A stretch of 64,000 nt of DNA from CAWKDG01 sp963848355 (GTDB lineage: Bacteria; Actinomycetota; Acidimicrobiia; Acidimicrobiales; UBA8190), in NCBI GenBank assembly GCA_963848355.1, contig CAWKDG010000002.1, positions 558,001 through 622,000 on the forward strand, in the 5' to 3' direction. The notes beneath the pieces are model-generated. The model did not search any database. It was not told where the DNA came from and saw nothing but the letters and a program-made list of their open reading frames with translations. This document shows positions 27,319-36,509 of the stretch, in pieces. The stretch's first letter is position 1, and each line of letters opens with the position of its first letter. Both the position numbers and the translations under genes were made by a program.

Positions 27319-28928
27319 CAGTCGTGCACCGGGGTGACGCCGGGCGTGAGCGGCGGCGCCGGTGAGTCGATTGTCTCGGCCGTCTCGCGGTCACGCTCGA
27401 AGAACGACTTGTTGCGGATCTTCCAGATCATCATGAGTGGCCATCCGATGACGAGAAGACCGATGCCGAGGACGAGGGGTGGGCCGAGGCCCTTCTTCAC
27501 GTAGAAGTGTTGATGGAGGAACGTGAAGTTGAAGTGGATGAAAGGGAACCAGGCCTGTGTACCGGAGGCCGAATTCACCGGGTCCGAGTAGTAGAAGATG
27601 GCGATCACGAAGAGGACGGTGAGGATGGCGGCCCCGAGGAACGGGGCCAGCCCGATGAAGATGAAGTTCTTGAAGCTCTTGAGCAGGTGCTTGCGGTAGT
27701 AGAAGACGCAGGCGAAGCCCGTCATCCCGTAGTAGAAGGCGATGCCGAATCCGAGGGCCTCGATGGAGTTGGCCAGGATGTCGCCGGGGCTCAGGAGGTC
27801 GAGCGCCACGTACCAGACGACGGAGATGGCGCCGAACATGAGGGTGGAGAACCCGGGCGACAGGTACTTCGGGTGGATGTCGGCGAATTTCCTGGGGAAG
27901 GCCTTGTGCACGGCCATGGACAGCGAGGAGCGCGCCGCCGGCAGGATGGTGGTCTGCGTCGACGAGGAAGCCGACGTGAGCACACAGATGATCAGGAGCT
28001 TGTTCCATGGTGATCCGAAGACGGCCGTGCCCAGGGCGTTGAGGACGTCGCCGATGTTGTTGCCGTTGGTGAGGAAATTGACTCCGTGGACGGACTGGGC
28101 GGCGGCCGATACGACGACGTAGATGAGCAACAGCACGAGGGTCGACCACAGGGCGGCACGACCGGGTGTGCGCCTGGTGTCCTTCGCTTCCTCGTTCACG
28201 GTCACCGCCGTGTCCCATCCCCAGTAGATGAAGACGGCCAGGAGCATCCCGGCCGTGAGGGCGCCGATGGGGTGGACGTCGAAGGGATTCAGCCAACTGA
28301 TGGTCGGCCGGATGCTGTGGGCCGGATGTCCGCCGTACACCTTGGCCAGGGCCACGATGGAGAAGACGAAGAGGATGACGATCTCGGCGCCGAGCAGGGC
28401 CACCTGCGTGCGGGCCGAGAGTTCGATCCCGATGTAGCAGATGGCCGTCATGATGATGAGCCAGACCACACCGACGAAGGTGACCCAGAAGCCCGAACTG
28501 TCGGCGGCAATTCCGTGGGCGCCGAACAGGGAGAACGTGTAGACACCGGCGATCGAGGCCAGGTTGGGCATGACGACCAGGTCGGTGACGAGGATGCCCC
28601 AGCCGGCCAGCCACCCGGTCCTCGGTCCGATGGCCCGGGTCACCCAGGTGAAGGTGGTCCCGCAGTCGGGATCGGCCCGGTTCAGGTAGTAGTAGGCGGC
28701 GGCGATGAACAGCATGGGCACGAAGGCCAGGAGCATCACGGCGGGCGACTGCACCCCGACGTAGGCGGCCACGAATCCGAGTGTCGCCGCCAGGCTGTAG
28801 GCCGGGGCCGTCGACGCCACCCCGATGACGAGGCTCGAGATCATCCCGAGCGCCCCGACCTTGAGGCCCTTCCCGGCGGACTCCTCGGGGACCGAGGACA
28901 CGCCGACATTGTCCGTCGTGATGGTCAT
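27318..28928 (-). CDS. APC-superfamily amino acid/amine permease
   Basis: A 536-residue inner-membrane transporter with about twelve hydrophobic helices. The first unit LGMISSLVIGVASTAPAYSL (about 28-47) carries the APC signature G-(V/A)-(S/A)-x-x-x-P. Next come GTTFTWVTRAIGPRTGWLAG and VFIYWGWDTAVTVNEEAKDT, the substrate-site helix 6-like motif, and LPAARSSLSMAVHKAFPRKF. The cytoplasmic C-terminus is acidic. The gene is translationally coupled to the Usp gene and divergent from the aldehyde dehydrogenase. Import of putrescine, GABA or a related amine is inferred from the neighbourhood; specificity is not visible. Confidence 0.88.
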   Translation of the reverse strand: MTITTDNVGVSSVPEESAGKGLKVGALGMISSLVIGVASTAPAYSLAATLGFVAAYVGVQSPAVMLLAFVPMLFIAAAYYYLNRADPDCGTTFTWVTRAIGPRTGWLAGWGILVTDLVVMPNLASIAGVYTFSLFGAHGIAADSSGFWVTFVGVVWLIIMTAICYIGIELSARTQVALLGAEIVILFVFSIVALAKVYGGHPAHSIRPTISWLNPFDVHPIGALTAGMLLAVFIYWGWDTAVTVNEEAKDTRRTPGRAALWSTLVLLLIYVVVSAAAQSVHGVNFLTNGNNIGDVLNALGTAVFGSPWNKLLIICVLTSASSSTQTTILPAARSSLSMAVHKAFPRKFADIHPKYLSPGFSTLMFGAISVVWYVALDLLSPGDILANSIEALGFGIAFYYGMTGFACVFYYRKHLLKSFKNFIFIGLAPFLGAAILTVLFVIAIFYYSDPVNSASGTQAWFPFIHFNFTFLHQHFYVKKGLGPPLVLGIGLLVIGWPLMMIWKIRNKSFFERDRETAETIDSPAPPLTPGVTPVHD

Positions 28929-29100
28929 CGACCCTTGCTCCCCTCGACGCCTCCGCCCGCGTTGCGAGCATATTCGCAGAAGATTTTCCGCCTGACAAGC
29001 AACTTCGTTGGCTTGATCGGGTCATGACCACCGATTCGGTTGCGAAGGCGCGGTCGGGCGGTCAGGATGGCTTGGGTATCGCGGGGTCGAAGGAGGAGCC
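28929..29100. promoter_or_regulatory. Divergent promoter region of amine permease and aldehyde dehydrogenase
   Basis: A 172-base divergent gap holding an AT-rich island (about 28965-29010). An imperfect dyad, CAAGCAAC-ttc-GTTGGCTTG at 28996-29015 (one extra base in the right arm), is centred here and could be a regulator site, for example for the Lrp-type protein encoded at 33339. Function is inferred. Confidence 0.4.
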
Positions 29101-30540
29101 ATGACGACCGTCGCCGGCGTCGACGTGACGCTCGGAAACTTCATCGGAGGGGCGTTCCGCCCCGGCGGGGGTCAGGCCCACGCGGTGATCGATCCGGCCA
29201 CGACCGAGGTCATGGCCGAGGTGCCCGCCGCTACTCCGACCGACATCGATGCTGCCGTGGCTGCCGCCAACGGGGCCTTCGCCGGCTGGGCGGGAACGTC
29301 GCCGGCCGAGCGCAGCGCCGCCCTCCTGGCCATCGCCCAGGTGATCGAGGACAACGCCGACGACCTGAGCACGCTCGAATCGCACAACGTCGGCAAGCCC
29401 ATCAGCGCCATGCCCGAGGAGATCGGCTTCGCCGTCGACAACCTCCGCTTCTTCGCCGGTGGGGCCCGTCTCCTGGAGGGACGCGCCGCCGGTGAGTACC
29501 TCACCGGATACACCTCGATGCTGCGACGCGACCCCGTGGGCGTGGTGGCGTCGATCGCGCCGTGGAACTACCCCCTCATGATGGCCGTGTGGAAGTTCGG
29601 TCCCGCTCTGGCCGCCGGATGCCCCGTGGTGTTGAAGCCCAGTGAGCTGACCCCGCTATCCACGCTCAAGCTGGCCGAGCTGCTCGCTCCGATCCTGCCC
29701 GAGGGGGTCTTCAACGTCGTGGCCGGAGCCGGAGACGTCGGTGCCGCTCTCGTCGAGCACCCCGGCATCGACATGGTGTCGCTCACCGGGTCGGTGCCGA
29801 CGGGTCGGGCCATCGCCGAGGCGGCCAGCCGGACCTTGAAGCGCGTCCACCTCGAGCTCGGGGGCAAGGCACCGGTCATCGTCTTCGACGACGCCGACCT
29901 CGACGCCGTGGTCGAGGGCGTGAAGCTGGCCGGCTTCGTGAACGCCGGACAGGACTGCACCGCCGCCTGCCGCGTCATCGCCGGGCCCACCATCCACGAC
30001 AGTGTGGTCGACGCCCTCACCGGCGCGGCCCGCAGCATCCCCGTGGGGGACCCCGGTGACGAAGCCACCGAGCTCGGGCCCCTCGTGTCGTCGCGTCAGC
30101 GTGAACGGGTTGTCGGCTTCGTGGACCGGGCCGTGGCCAGCGGGGCCAAGGTGGCGACGGGCGGTCACGCCATCGACCGGGCCGGCTGGTACTACGAACC
30201 GTCGGTCATCTACGGCGTCGGCCAGGCCGACGAGATCGTGCAACGCGAGGTCTTCGGGCCCGTCGTGTCCGTCCAGCGGATGACCTCGGAGGACGAGGCC
30301 CTCGCCATGGCCAACGGCGTCGACTACGGGCTGGCCGCCAGCGTGTGGACGACCGACATCGGCAAGGCCATGCGGGCCGGTGCGCTGCTGCGTTTCGGCA
30401 CCGTCTGGATCAACGACCACATCCCCCTCGTCTCCGAGATGCCGCACGGAGGTTTCAAGCAATCGGGATACGGCAAGGACATGTCGATGTACGCCATCGA
30501 GGCCTACACCGAGCCGAAGCACGTCATGGTCAAGTGGTGA
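29101..30540 (+). CDS. Gamma-aminobutyraldehyde/betaine-aldehyde-type dehydrogenase
   Basis: A 479-residue NAD(P)+-dependent aldehyde dehydrogenase. APWNYPLMMAVWKFGPALAA (153-172), the SLTGSVPTGRAI nucleotide loop, LELGGKAPV with catalytic Glu252, and GQDCTAACR with catalytic Cys286 are all in place. The APWNYPLMM...VLKPSE stretch closely resembles YdcW/PatD-type gamma-aminobutyraldehyde dehydrogenases. GGAGGAG lies directly before the ATG. An aminotransferase gene follows 17 bases downstream. Expected reaction: 4-aminobutanal to 4-aminobutyrate, which GabT would then consume. Assignment within the aldehyde dehydrogenase family is inference; catalytic competence is clear. Confidence 0.9.
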   Translation: MTTVAGVDVTLGNFIGGAFRPGGGQAHAVIDPATTEVMAEVPAATPTDIDAAVAAANGAFAGWAGTSPAERSAALLAIAQVIEDNADDLSTLESHNVGKPISAMPEEIGFAVDNLRFFAGGARLLEGRAAGEYLTGYTSMLRRDPVGVVASIAPWNYPLMMAVWKFGPALAAGCPVVLKPSELTPLSTLKLAELLAPILPEGVFNVVAGAGDVGAALVEHPGIDMVSLTGSVPTGRAIAEAASRTLKRVHLELGGKAPVIVFDDADLDAVVEGVKLAGFVNAGQDCTAACRVIAGPTIHDSVVDALTGAARSIPVGDPGDEATELGPLVSSRQRERVVGFVDRAVASGAKVATGGHAIDRAGWYYEPSVIYGVGQADEIVQREVFGPVVSVQRMTSEDEALAMANGVDYGLAASVWTTDIGKAMRAGALLRFGTVWINDHIPLVSEMPHGGFKQSGYGKDMSMYAIEAYTEPKHVMVKW

Positions 30541-30557
30541 GGAAGAAGGACGAATCG

Positions 30558-31950
30558 ATGGCACCGACAGACACAGGTTCCGACGCCGACACCGAACGGC
30601 TCACGGCCCGGGCCCGTGAACTCTTCGCCATCGAGATGGCCACGCTGGGCGAACAGACGACGGCGTCGCGGGCGCTGTTCGAGCGGGCCCGGGCGACGAT
30701 GCCGCTGGGGGTGGCGTCCTCCTTCCAGGCCGCCGACCCCTACCCCATCTATCTGTCCCACGGCCGCGGGGCCGAGGTCTGGGACGTCGACGGTCGGGCG
30801 TACTTCGACTTCCACAACGGCTTCGGGGCCATGGCCGTGGGCCATGCCCACCCCAAGGTGGTGGAGGCCATCGACCGGGCGGCGCGGACCGGTACCCATT
30901 TCGCCGTGACCACCGAGGCCACGGTGGCGCTGGCCGAGGAGCTGTGCCGGCGCTTCCGCCTCGAACGGGTCCGCTTCACCAACTCGGGGACCGAATCCAC
31001 CATGGACGCCATCCGCGTGGCGCGGGCGGCGACGGGGAAGGACGTGATCTGCAAGATCGAAGGCTCCTACCACGGCCATCACGACTCGGTGATGTTCTCC
31101 GTCACTCCGGGACTCGACCTCGTGGCCACCACCGCCGAGGGCGCCCGTACCGACCACCTCCCGGCGTCGAAGGGCATCCCCACCCAGATGGGAGAGTGGA
31201 CGCTCGCCATCCCCTTCAACGACCTCCCCGCGGTGGAGAGGTTGTTCGCCGAACGCCAGGACCTGGCCTGCTTCATCATCGAACCCGTCATGATGAACAT
31301 CGGGATCGTCCTCCCCCGCCCCGGTTATCTGGAGGGCCTGCGGGAGTTGTGCACCAGGCACGGTGTCGTCCTCATCTTCGACGAGGTCAAGTGCGGGGCC
31401 ACCATCGCCGCCGGCGGCGCTATCGAACGCTTCGGTGTCCAACCCGACTTGGCCTGCTTCGCCAAGTCCATCGCCGGGGGCACGCCCGGTGGAGCATTCG
31501 GAGGTCGGGCCGAGCTCATGGACGGCATCGGCCACGGTGTCGCCCAACAGGGGACGTTCAACGGCAATCCCCTGGTGGCGGCGGCGGGGCTGGCCGCTCT
31601 CACCGAGGTGCTCACCCCCGACGCCTACGAACACTTCAAGAGGATCGGGTCGCGTCCTGGCCGACGGCTGTCAGCGGGCCATCACCGCCTCCCACATCCC
31701 CGCCCACGTCGTCGACCTCGGATGCAAGGGCTGTGTCTCGTACCGCACCGAACCGTTGGTCGACTACCGCAGCTTCCTCGAGACGAACGCCGACCTGTTC
31801 AACGCCTCGTGGGCATGGGCCGTGAACCGCGGCATCTTCATGACGCCGGGCAACGAGGAGCAGTGGACCCTCTCGGCCCAGCACGACGACAGCCACATCG
31901 ACCGCTACGTCGACGTGTTCAGCGAATTCTGCGCCACCGTCGCCGGTTGA
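30558..31950 (+). CDS. Class III aminotransferase, glutamate-1-semialdehyde mutase-like; one frameshift
   Basis: A PLP enzyme of about 463 residues. VRFTNSGTESTMDAIRVAR, then EGSYHGHHDSVMFSV, VLIFDEVKCGATIAAGG and CFAKSIAGGTPGGAFGG (Schiff-base Lys) are the GSA-mutase-like class III motifs, and QQGTFNGNPLVAAAGLAAL is also typical. The frame breaks near 31655 and resumes as VLADGCQRAITASHIPAHVV ... YVDVFSEFCATVAG, ending at 31950. It is in an operon with the aldehyde dehydrogenase. A true haem-pathway HemL is unlikely because of the catabolic context; an aspartate-aminotransferase-family amine transaminase is more probable. The substrate is unknown. Confidence 0.85.
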
Positions 31951-32004
31951 GTGGACGATCGTCGCCGACGGCGCCCCGGTGACACCACCGACGGGCGGCG
32001 ACCC

Positions 32005-33210
32005 TCACCGCCCGAGAGCATCACGAGCCTGATACCACCATCCGGCGACGGGCAGGAGCCACGGCACGTGGGCCGGTGGGGGCACGATGGGCCAGCGGCG
32101 CTCGGCGAAGGCGGGCAGCTCCCCGTCGCCGCACAGCCAGCGCCCGACGGCCCGACCGAAATGGGTGGACAGCGCCACCCCGGTGCCGCAGTACCCCATG
32201 GCGTAGACGACACCGGTCTCGGGATGGCGACCCACATGGGGAAGGCGGTCGAAGGTGAGCCCCACCAGTCCCCCCCAGGCGCGCGCCACCCGCACGCCCG
32301 CCAACTGGGGGTGGGTGGCCTGCAGGGCGCCGTAGAGGCGGTCGCGGGCCTGCTCCACCGTGGTGGGGGCGAACGAGGTCCGTCCTCCGAAGAGGACCCG
32401 GGTGCCGTCGGGCGCCAGACGCCAGTAGTTGAGGAAGTTCTTGGTGTCGAAGAACATGCGCCCCGCGGGGCTGACCGACGCGGCCAGATCGGCAGCGAGC
32501 GGCTCGGTGGCGATCATGAAGCTGCCGATCCCGAGGATGCGTCGACCGAGCCACGGCACCGGTCGGCGTCGCGTGGTGCCGTCGGTGGCGACGATCACCT
32601 CCCCGGCTCGGATCGTCCCCCGCGACGTCTCGAGGCGGAACCCCGCTCCCTGGCGCTCGATCTTCGTGGCCTCGGCGTGCCCGTGCAGCTCCGCTCCGGC
32701 GGAGAGGGCGGCGCGAGCGAGGCCCTCCACCAGTTTGGCCGGGTGCACGGAACCGCTGCGCGTGACGCGGAGACCGCCGGCGAACCGGGTGGAGCCGACC
32801 TCGGCCCCGAGGTCGTCGGGCCCCACGAACCGGGCGTCCTCGCCGATCGAGTCGTAGGCATGCGCCACCGATCGCAGGTGCGCCACGTGCCGGGGATGGT
32901 CCGCCAGCTCGAGATGGCCGCTGCGGCGCCAGTCACAGTCGATGCCCAGCTCGGTGACGAGCGTCTCGACCCCTTCGAAGGCGGCCACCGTGTCGTCCCA
33001 CATGGCGCGACCCCGGGGCATGGCCAGCATGGTGGCCAGATCGTGCTTGCCGCCGGGATGGACCATGCCTCCGTTGCGGGCACTCGCCCCGCGGCCGATG
33101 TCATGGCTGTCGACCACGACGACGTGGCGGTGGTGGCGGGCCAGCTCCCAAGCCGCCGCCAACCCGGTGAAGCCGGCGCCGACCACAGCCACATCGGCGT
33201 CGCCCAGCAA
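32005..33210 (-). CDS. FAD-dependent amine oxidoreductase (DAO/PuuB-like)
   Basis: A protein of about 401-430 residues with the ADP-binding motif VAVVGAGFTGLAAAWELAR near the N-terminus, GRGASARNGGMV, VIVATDGTT, and the C-terminal DAO motif RAWGGLVGLTFDRLPHVGR, then GYCGTGVALS. The layout matches gamma-glutamylputrescine oxidase PuuB and relatives. The family usually has about 25 residues before the Rossmann motif. Here in-frame codons upstream of the TTG at 33210 read DYESTPYWWGGV, which fits that extension, but no ordinary start codon is present, so the true 5' end (perhaps near 33290) is unresolved. It is divergent from the Lrp gene and convergent with the transaminase. Confidence 0.85.
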   Translation of the reverse strand: MLGDADVAVVGAGFTGLAAAWELARHHRHVVVVDSHDIGRGASARNGGMVHPGGKHDLATMLAMPRGRAMWDDTVAAFEGVETLVTELGIDCDWRRSGHLELADHPRHVAHLRSVAHAYDSIGEDARFVGPDDLGAEVGSTRFAGGLRVTRSGSVHPAKLVEGLARAALSAGAELHGHAEATKIERQGAGFRLETSRGTIRAGEVIVATDGTTRRRPVPWLGRRILGIGSFMIATEPLAADLAASVSPAGRMFFDTKNFLNYWRLAPDGTRVLFGGRTSFAPTTVEQARDRLYGALQATHPQLAGVRVARAWGGLVGLTFDRLPHVGRHPETGVVYAMGYCGTGVALSTHFGRAVGRWLCGDGELPAFAERRWPIVPPPAHVPWLLPVAGWWYQARDALGR

Positions 33211-33338
33211 CGGTGTATCCGACGACGGGGGCGCGTCGACCCCACCCCACCAGTAGGGGGTCGATTCGTAGTCCGAGGTGAGCGGGGCCGTGGTCGTGAC
33301 CTCAAGGTTCGCACGTCCACGGACGGGCGGGCACGACG

Positions 33339-33839
33339 ATGACGGCCGACGACCCGGTGGTGCTCGACGAGATCGACCGGCGCATCATCGAGCAGCTGCA
33401 GAAGGACGGGCGGAAGCCCTACACGCAGATGGCTCCCGCCGTCGGGCTCTCCGAAGCAGCCGTCCGTCAGCGGGTGCAGCGACTCATCGACGGCGGGGTG
33501 ATGCAGATCGTCGCCGTCACCGATCCTCGTGTCCTCGGTTTCAGCCGTCAGGCCATGATCGGCCTGAAGGTCGAAGGGGACATGAGACGCGTGGCCGAAG
33601 CAGTGGCTGAGCTGCACGAGGTCGAGTACGTGGTGCTCACGGCCGGGGCCCTCGACATGCTCGTCGAGGTGGTCGTCGAGGACGACGAGGGCCTCCTCGA
33701 ACTGCTCAACGACAAGATCCGCAAGATCCAAGGGGTACAGACGACCGAGACCTACATCTACCTACGGATCCACAAGGAGACGTACCAGTGGGGTGCCGCA
33801 CCGGCGGCGCGGCCGCCGAAACCGGGGACACGCCGCTGA
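33339..33839 (+). CDS. Lrp/AsnC-family transcriptional regulator
   Basis: A 166-residue regulator. The N-terminal HTH is VLDEIDRRIIEQLQKDGRK, then MAPAVGLSEAAVRQRVQRLI (about 30-49). The C-terminal RAM/ligand domain begins about residue 65 (FSRQAMIGLKVEGDMRRVAE) and includes VLTAGALDMLVEVVVED. Such proteins bind DNA as oligomers and respond to amino acids. Its place, divergent from the FAD amine oxidase and downstream of the transaminase/dehydrogenase operon, makes it the probable local regulator of the amine-degradation genes. A 20-residue Pro/Ala/Arg tail is an extension. The frame is intact. Confidence 0.9.
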   Translation: MTADDPVVLDEIDRRIIEQLQKDGRKPYTQMAPAVGLSEAAVRQRVQRLIDGGVMQIVAVTDPRVLGFSRQAMIGLKVEGDMRRVAEAVAELHEVEYVVLTAGALDMLVEVVVEDDEGLLELLNDKIRKIQGVQTTETYIYLRIHKETYQWGAAPAARPPKPGTRR

Positions 33840-33857
33840 ACCGAGCCGAGCGGAGGT

Positions 33858-34250
33858 CTACGGCGCAGGCGAGCCGGTAGGACCGAAGCGCGACCCGCCG
33901 GGAGCACCGATGGCCGGTGCCAAGGTGGTCGTGGTGGTGCCGAAGCGCGACCCGCCGGGAGCACCGATGGCCGGTGCCATGGTGGTCGTGGTGGCCGCCA
34001 CCACGGGGGCGGGGGTGGAGACAGCCTGCGGAGCGGGGACAGGGGTCGCCGGAAACGTCGTCGCCGGAGCCGTGGGGGTCGGTGTCGTGGTCGCAGCTGT
34101 CGTCGCCGCTGTCACCGGTCGGGGGGCCGGCGGCTTCGACGCGGACGGGGCGTGTGCCGGGGATCGGCTGCCGAGAGCGGCCACGGTTCCCCCGGCACCG
34201 CCGAGCACGACGACGACGGCGACGGTGGCGACCACGATCCTCTTCCTCAT
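33858..34250 (-). CDS. Small exported Pro/Thr/Ala-rich protein with a 19-residue repeat
   Basis: A 130-residue protein starting MRKRIVVATVAVVVVLGGAG, a signal peptide or anchor, then Ala/Pro/Thr-rich low-complexity sequence without predicted fold. The unit APAIGAPGGSRFG plus a TTTTTL-type spacer occurs twice at the C-terminus, encoded by a 57-bp direct repeat. It has no recognised family. It is convergent with the Lrp gene (18 bases apart). It may be a cell-envelope linker protein; alternatively the open frame could be an artefact of GC-rich sequence, but the signal peptide argues for a real gene. Confidence 0.5.
   Translation of the reverse strand: MRKRIVVATVAVVVVLGGAGGTVAALGSRSPAHAPSASKPPAPRPVTAATTAATTTPTPTAPATTFPATPVPAPQAVSTPAPVVAATTTTMAPAIGAPGGSRFGTTTTTLAPAIGAPGGSRFGPTGSPAP
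33883..33996. repeat. 57-bp direct repeat, two copies
   Basis: Two copies starting at 33883 and 33940 (period 57, i.e. 19 codons), nearly identical over the first 45 bases. They encode the two C-terminal repeats of the small exported protein. Confidence 0.9.
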
Positions 34251-34367
34251 GGAGGCGATGGTATGCCGCGCCTATCAACCCAAGGTCAACGAGGTGGCAA
34301 CGTGCGCCGGAGTTCAAGTTCGGTGCCCCCCGTCACAGTCTCGCCACCGTCTGTACACTCGGCCCAC

Positions 34368-34829
34368 ATGGACCTCGAGGCGATCGAAGCCATCCGACAG
34401 CTGAAGTACCGCTACTTCCGGCTGCTCGATACCAAGCGCTTCGTCGAGCTCGGTCAGCTGCTGACCGATGACGCCACCACGTCCTACCAGTCCGGTGAGC
34501 TCTCGTACCAGGGTCGCGACGCCATCGTGGCATTTCTCGAGGAGTCGCTCGGCAGCAGCGACATCGTCACCATGCACAACGGACACCACCCCGAGATCGA
34601 GCTGACCGGTCCCACCACGGCGACCGGGGTCTGGTATCTCGAGGACAGGGTGGTGGTCCGGGCCATGGACTTCGAAATCGTCGGGACGCTTCTCTACGAC
34701 GACCGGTACGTGAAGGTCGACGGGGAGTGGAAGATCGAGCACACCGGGTACGAGCGCATCTTCGAGGAGCACCGCCGCTTCTCGGACGGACAGCTGCATT
34801 CGTTCCACGCTCGGTTCGACGCCACCTGA
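34368..34829 (+). CDS. SnoaL/NTF2-like domain protein
   Basis: A 153-residue NTF2-like protein. The start AIEAIRQLKYRYFRLLDTKR followed by LLTDDATTSY is the typical N-terminal helix-strand of the SnoaL_4-type aromatic dioxygenase small-subunit-like fold. IVTMHNGHHPEIELTGPTTA and VVVRAMDFEIVGTLLYDDRY, then KVDGEWKIEHTGYERIF, complete the cone. This subfamily includes steroid- and polyketide-related isomerase/dehydratase-like proteins, but catalytic function cannot be assigned. The ATG at 34368 precedes the first conserved helix. It stands alone, divergent from the small exported protein. Confidence 0.82.
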   Translation: MDLEAIEAIRQLKYRYFRLLDTKRFVELGQLLTDDATTSYQSGELSYQGRDAIVAFLEESLGSSDIVTMHNGHHPEIELTGPTTATGVWYLEDRVVVRAMDFEIVGTLLYDDRYVKVDGEWKIEHTGYERIFEEHRRFSDGQLHSFHARFDAT

Positions 34830-34856
34830 GCTCACCCCCCGGGTCATACTGGGCAG

Positions 34857-35186
34857 ATGCGGCGGGTGGGGCGAGGTGCCCTGGTGCTCGGAGCGGCAGT
34901 GCTCGGTGGCATCACCGCGCTGGTGCTCACGCTCTACGTCATTCTCCTCAGCGGCCAAGGCCATATCCTGTTGGGAGCGTGCACAACCTCCGTCAGCACG
35001 GCCCCCGGTGTGTCTTATACCAATACGCAAGTCTGCACCCCGCCCAGTCCCTGGGAATGGCTGTTCCCCTGCGCCGCTGCTGTTGGTGCGACTGGCGGTG
35101 GCATCTGGACGTCCCTCTTCCTGCGGCACCGGATTCGCCCGCTCGACAGGGCCGCTCCGCCTCTTGCCCCGACGATCTTCCGCTGA
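34857..35186 (+). CDS. Small two-helix membrane protein, unknown
   Basis: A 109-residue protein with two hydrophobic segments, about 8-33 (ALVLGAAVLGGITALVLTLY) and about 68-88 (WLFPCAAAVGATGGGIWTSL), separated by a short extracytoplasmic loop with two Cys (GACTTSV, QVCTPP), which could form a disulphide. The C-terminus is basic and proline-rich. It starts 27 bases after the SnoaL-like gene and may be co-transcribed. No family is recognised. The 186 bases that follow, to 35372, show no supported gene. Confidence 0.55.
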   Translation: MRRVGRGALVLGAAVLGGITALVLTLYVILLSGQGHILLGACTTSVSTAPGVSYTNTQVCTPPSPWEWLFPCAAAVGATGGGIWTSLFLRHRIRPLDRAAPPLAPTIFR

Positions 35187-35372
35187 GGTATGTCTCCATC
35201 TGCCCGGTATGACCATTACTCGGTGTGACTCACAGCGAAGAGCCTCCCAAGCGGCGATGTGAACGGCCACTCGGGTAGGCGACTTCTCCATCGCCGATGC
35301 TCACCTACGTGGTCTCGGAAAGTTTCACGGCAAGGACAGTTGGCCTTGCCCTCGGCGTTGTATCTTCTCACG

Positions 35373-36509
35373 ATGCGTGTTCTTGTCCTGGGTGCAGGGT
35401 TCGGTGGCCTGGAGCTCACGACGTCGTTGTCAGAGCAGTTCGGTGACCGGGCTGACGTCGTGTTGATCGATCAGAGCGAGGACTTCGTCTTCGGTTTCTC
35501 GAAACTGGACGTCATGTTCGGCCGGACACCGGCGGCGTCCGTCCGCCATCCCTACCGCGACGTGGTCAAGCCCGGGGTGCGCTTCGTCCAGGCGACGGTG
35601 ACCGCCATTGACCCAGCGGCCAAACGAGTCGAAACCGATGCCGGTGCGTTCGAAGCCGATGTTCTCGTCGTTGCCCTCGGCGCCGACCTCGATCCGCAGG
35701 CGACGCCGGGACTGCTCGAGTGGGGCCACGACTTCTACACCGAGGACGCGGCGTTCGCCTTGCGAGAAGTGATCGAGCGCTTCGCCGGTGGACGGGTGGT
35801 TGTCGGTGTCATGTCGACACCCTTCAAGTGTCCTCCTGCTCCGAGCGAGACGGCGCTCCTGATGCACGACTATCTGATGCGGCGCGGGGTGCGGGAGAGC
35901 TCGGAGATCTCTCTGGTCATGCCTCTACCGGTCCCGATCCCGCCATCCCCGGCGGCGTCCGAAGCGTTGCTCGCGGCCTTTGGTGAGCGGGGAATCGGTT
36001 GGTACCCGAACCGGTTGGTGAAGGAGCTGGCCGAGGGGGTGGCGGTGTTGGCCGACGACACCGAGATGCCCTTCGACCTTTTCCTCGGTGTGCCCGCCCA
36101 CCACGCGCCTCACGTCGTGGTCGACTCAGGGATGACGGTCGACGGCTGGATCCCGGTCGACCCGCTGACCTTGGAGACCGCTCATCCGCAGGTGTTCGCG
36201 GTGGGCGACGTGACGAGCGTCGGAACGCCCAAAGCGGGAGTGTTCTCCGAACGCCAGGCCTCCGTCGCCGCCGATCGCATCGCCGCCGTCATCCGGGGTG
36301 AACCCGGGTCGGCCGAGTACGACGGGCGCGGCATGTGCTACCTCGAATTCGGCAACGACGAGGTCGCCCGGGTCAACGTCACGTTCGCCGCCGGGCACGC
36401 GCCGTCGGGGACTTACGAGGCACCCTCCACCGCTCTGGCCACGGACAAGGGAGAGTTCGGATCCAGCCGCATCCAGCGGTGGTTCGGTCGAGAATGGACG
36501 GCCGTGTGA
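35373..36509 (+). CDS. FAD/NAD(P)-dependent oxidoreductase, SQR/NDH-2-like
   Basis: A 378-residue flavoprotein. The N-terminal dinucleotide motif is VLVLGAGFGGLELTTSL (about 3-19). A second glycine-rich region is near 145, then CPPAPSETALLMHDYL with one Cys in the position seen in sulfide:quinone reductase-like proteins, and the C-terminal FAD motif VFAVGDVTSVGTPKAG. The C-terminal region FGNDEVARVNVTF and a basic end (RIQRWFGREWTAV) resemble the FCSD/SQR branch. Only one clear Cys of the SQR redox pair is seen, so sulfide oxidation is doubtful. ATG 35373 was chosen at the Rossmann motif. It overlaps the next gene by 16 bases. Confidence 0.85.
   Translation: MRVLVLGAGFGGLELTTSLSEQFGDRADVVLIDQSEDFVFGFSKLDVMFGRTPAASVRHPYRDVVKPGVRFVQATVTAIDPAAKRVETDAGAFEADVLVVALGADLDPQATPGLLEWGHDFYTEDAAFALREVIERFAGGRVVVGVMSTPFKCPPAPSETALLMHDYLMRRGVRESSEISLVMPLPVPIPPSPAASEALLAAFGERGIGWYPNRLVKELAEGVAVLADDTEMPFDLFLGVPAHHAPHVVVDSGMTVDGWIPVDPLTLETAHPQVFAVGDVTSVGTPKAGVFSERQASVAADRIAAVIRGEPGSAEYDGRGMCYLEFGNDEVARVNVTFAAGHAPSGTYEAPSTALATDKGEFGSSRIQRWFGREWTAV

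Noticed and set aside
30558..31950. Transaminase considered as HemL (haem pathway).
   Set aside because: It resembles glutamate-1-semialdehyde mutase, but it is in an operon with an amine-aldehyde dehydrogenase and no other haem genes are near.
34250..34367. Possible tRNA or small RNA in the gap before the SnoaL-like gene.
   Set aside because: No cloverleaf arms, CCA end or stable hairpin could be seen.
35373..36509. Sulfide:quinone reductase assignment.
   Set aside because: Only one of the redox Cys pair is evident, so only the broader flavoprotein family is called.
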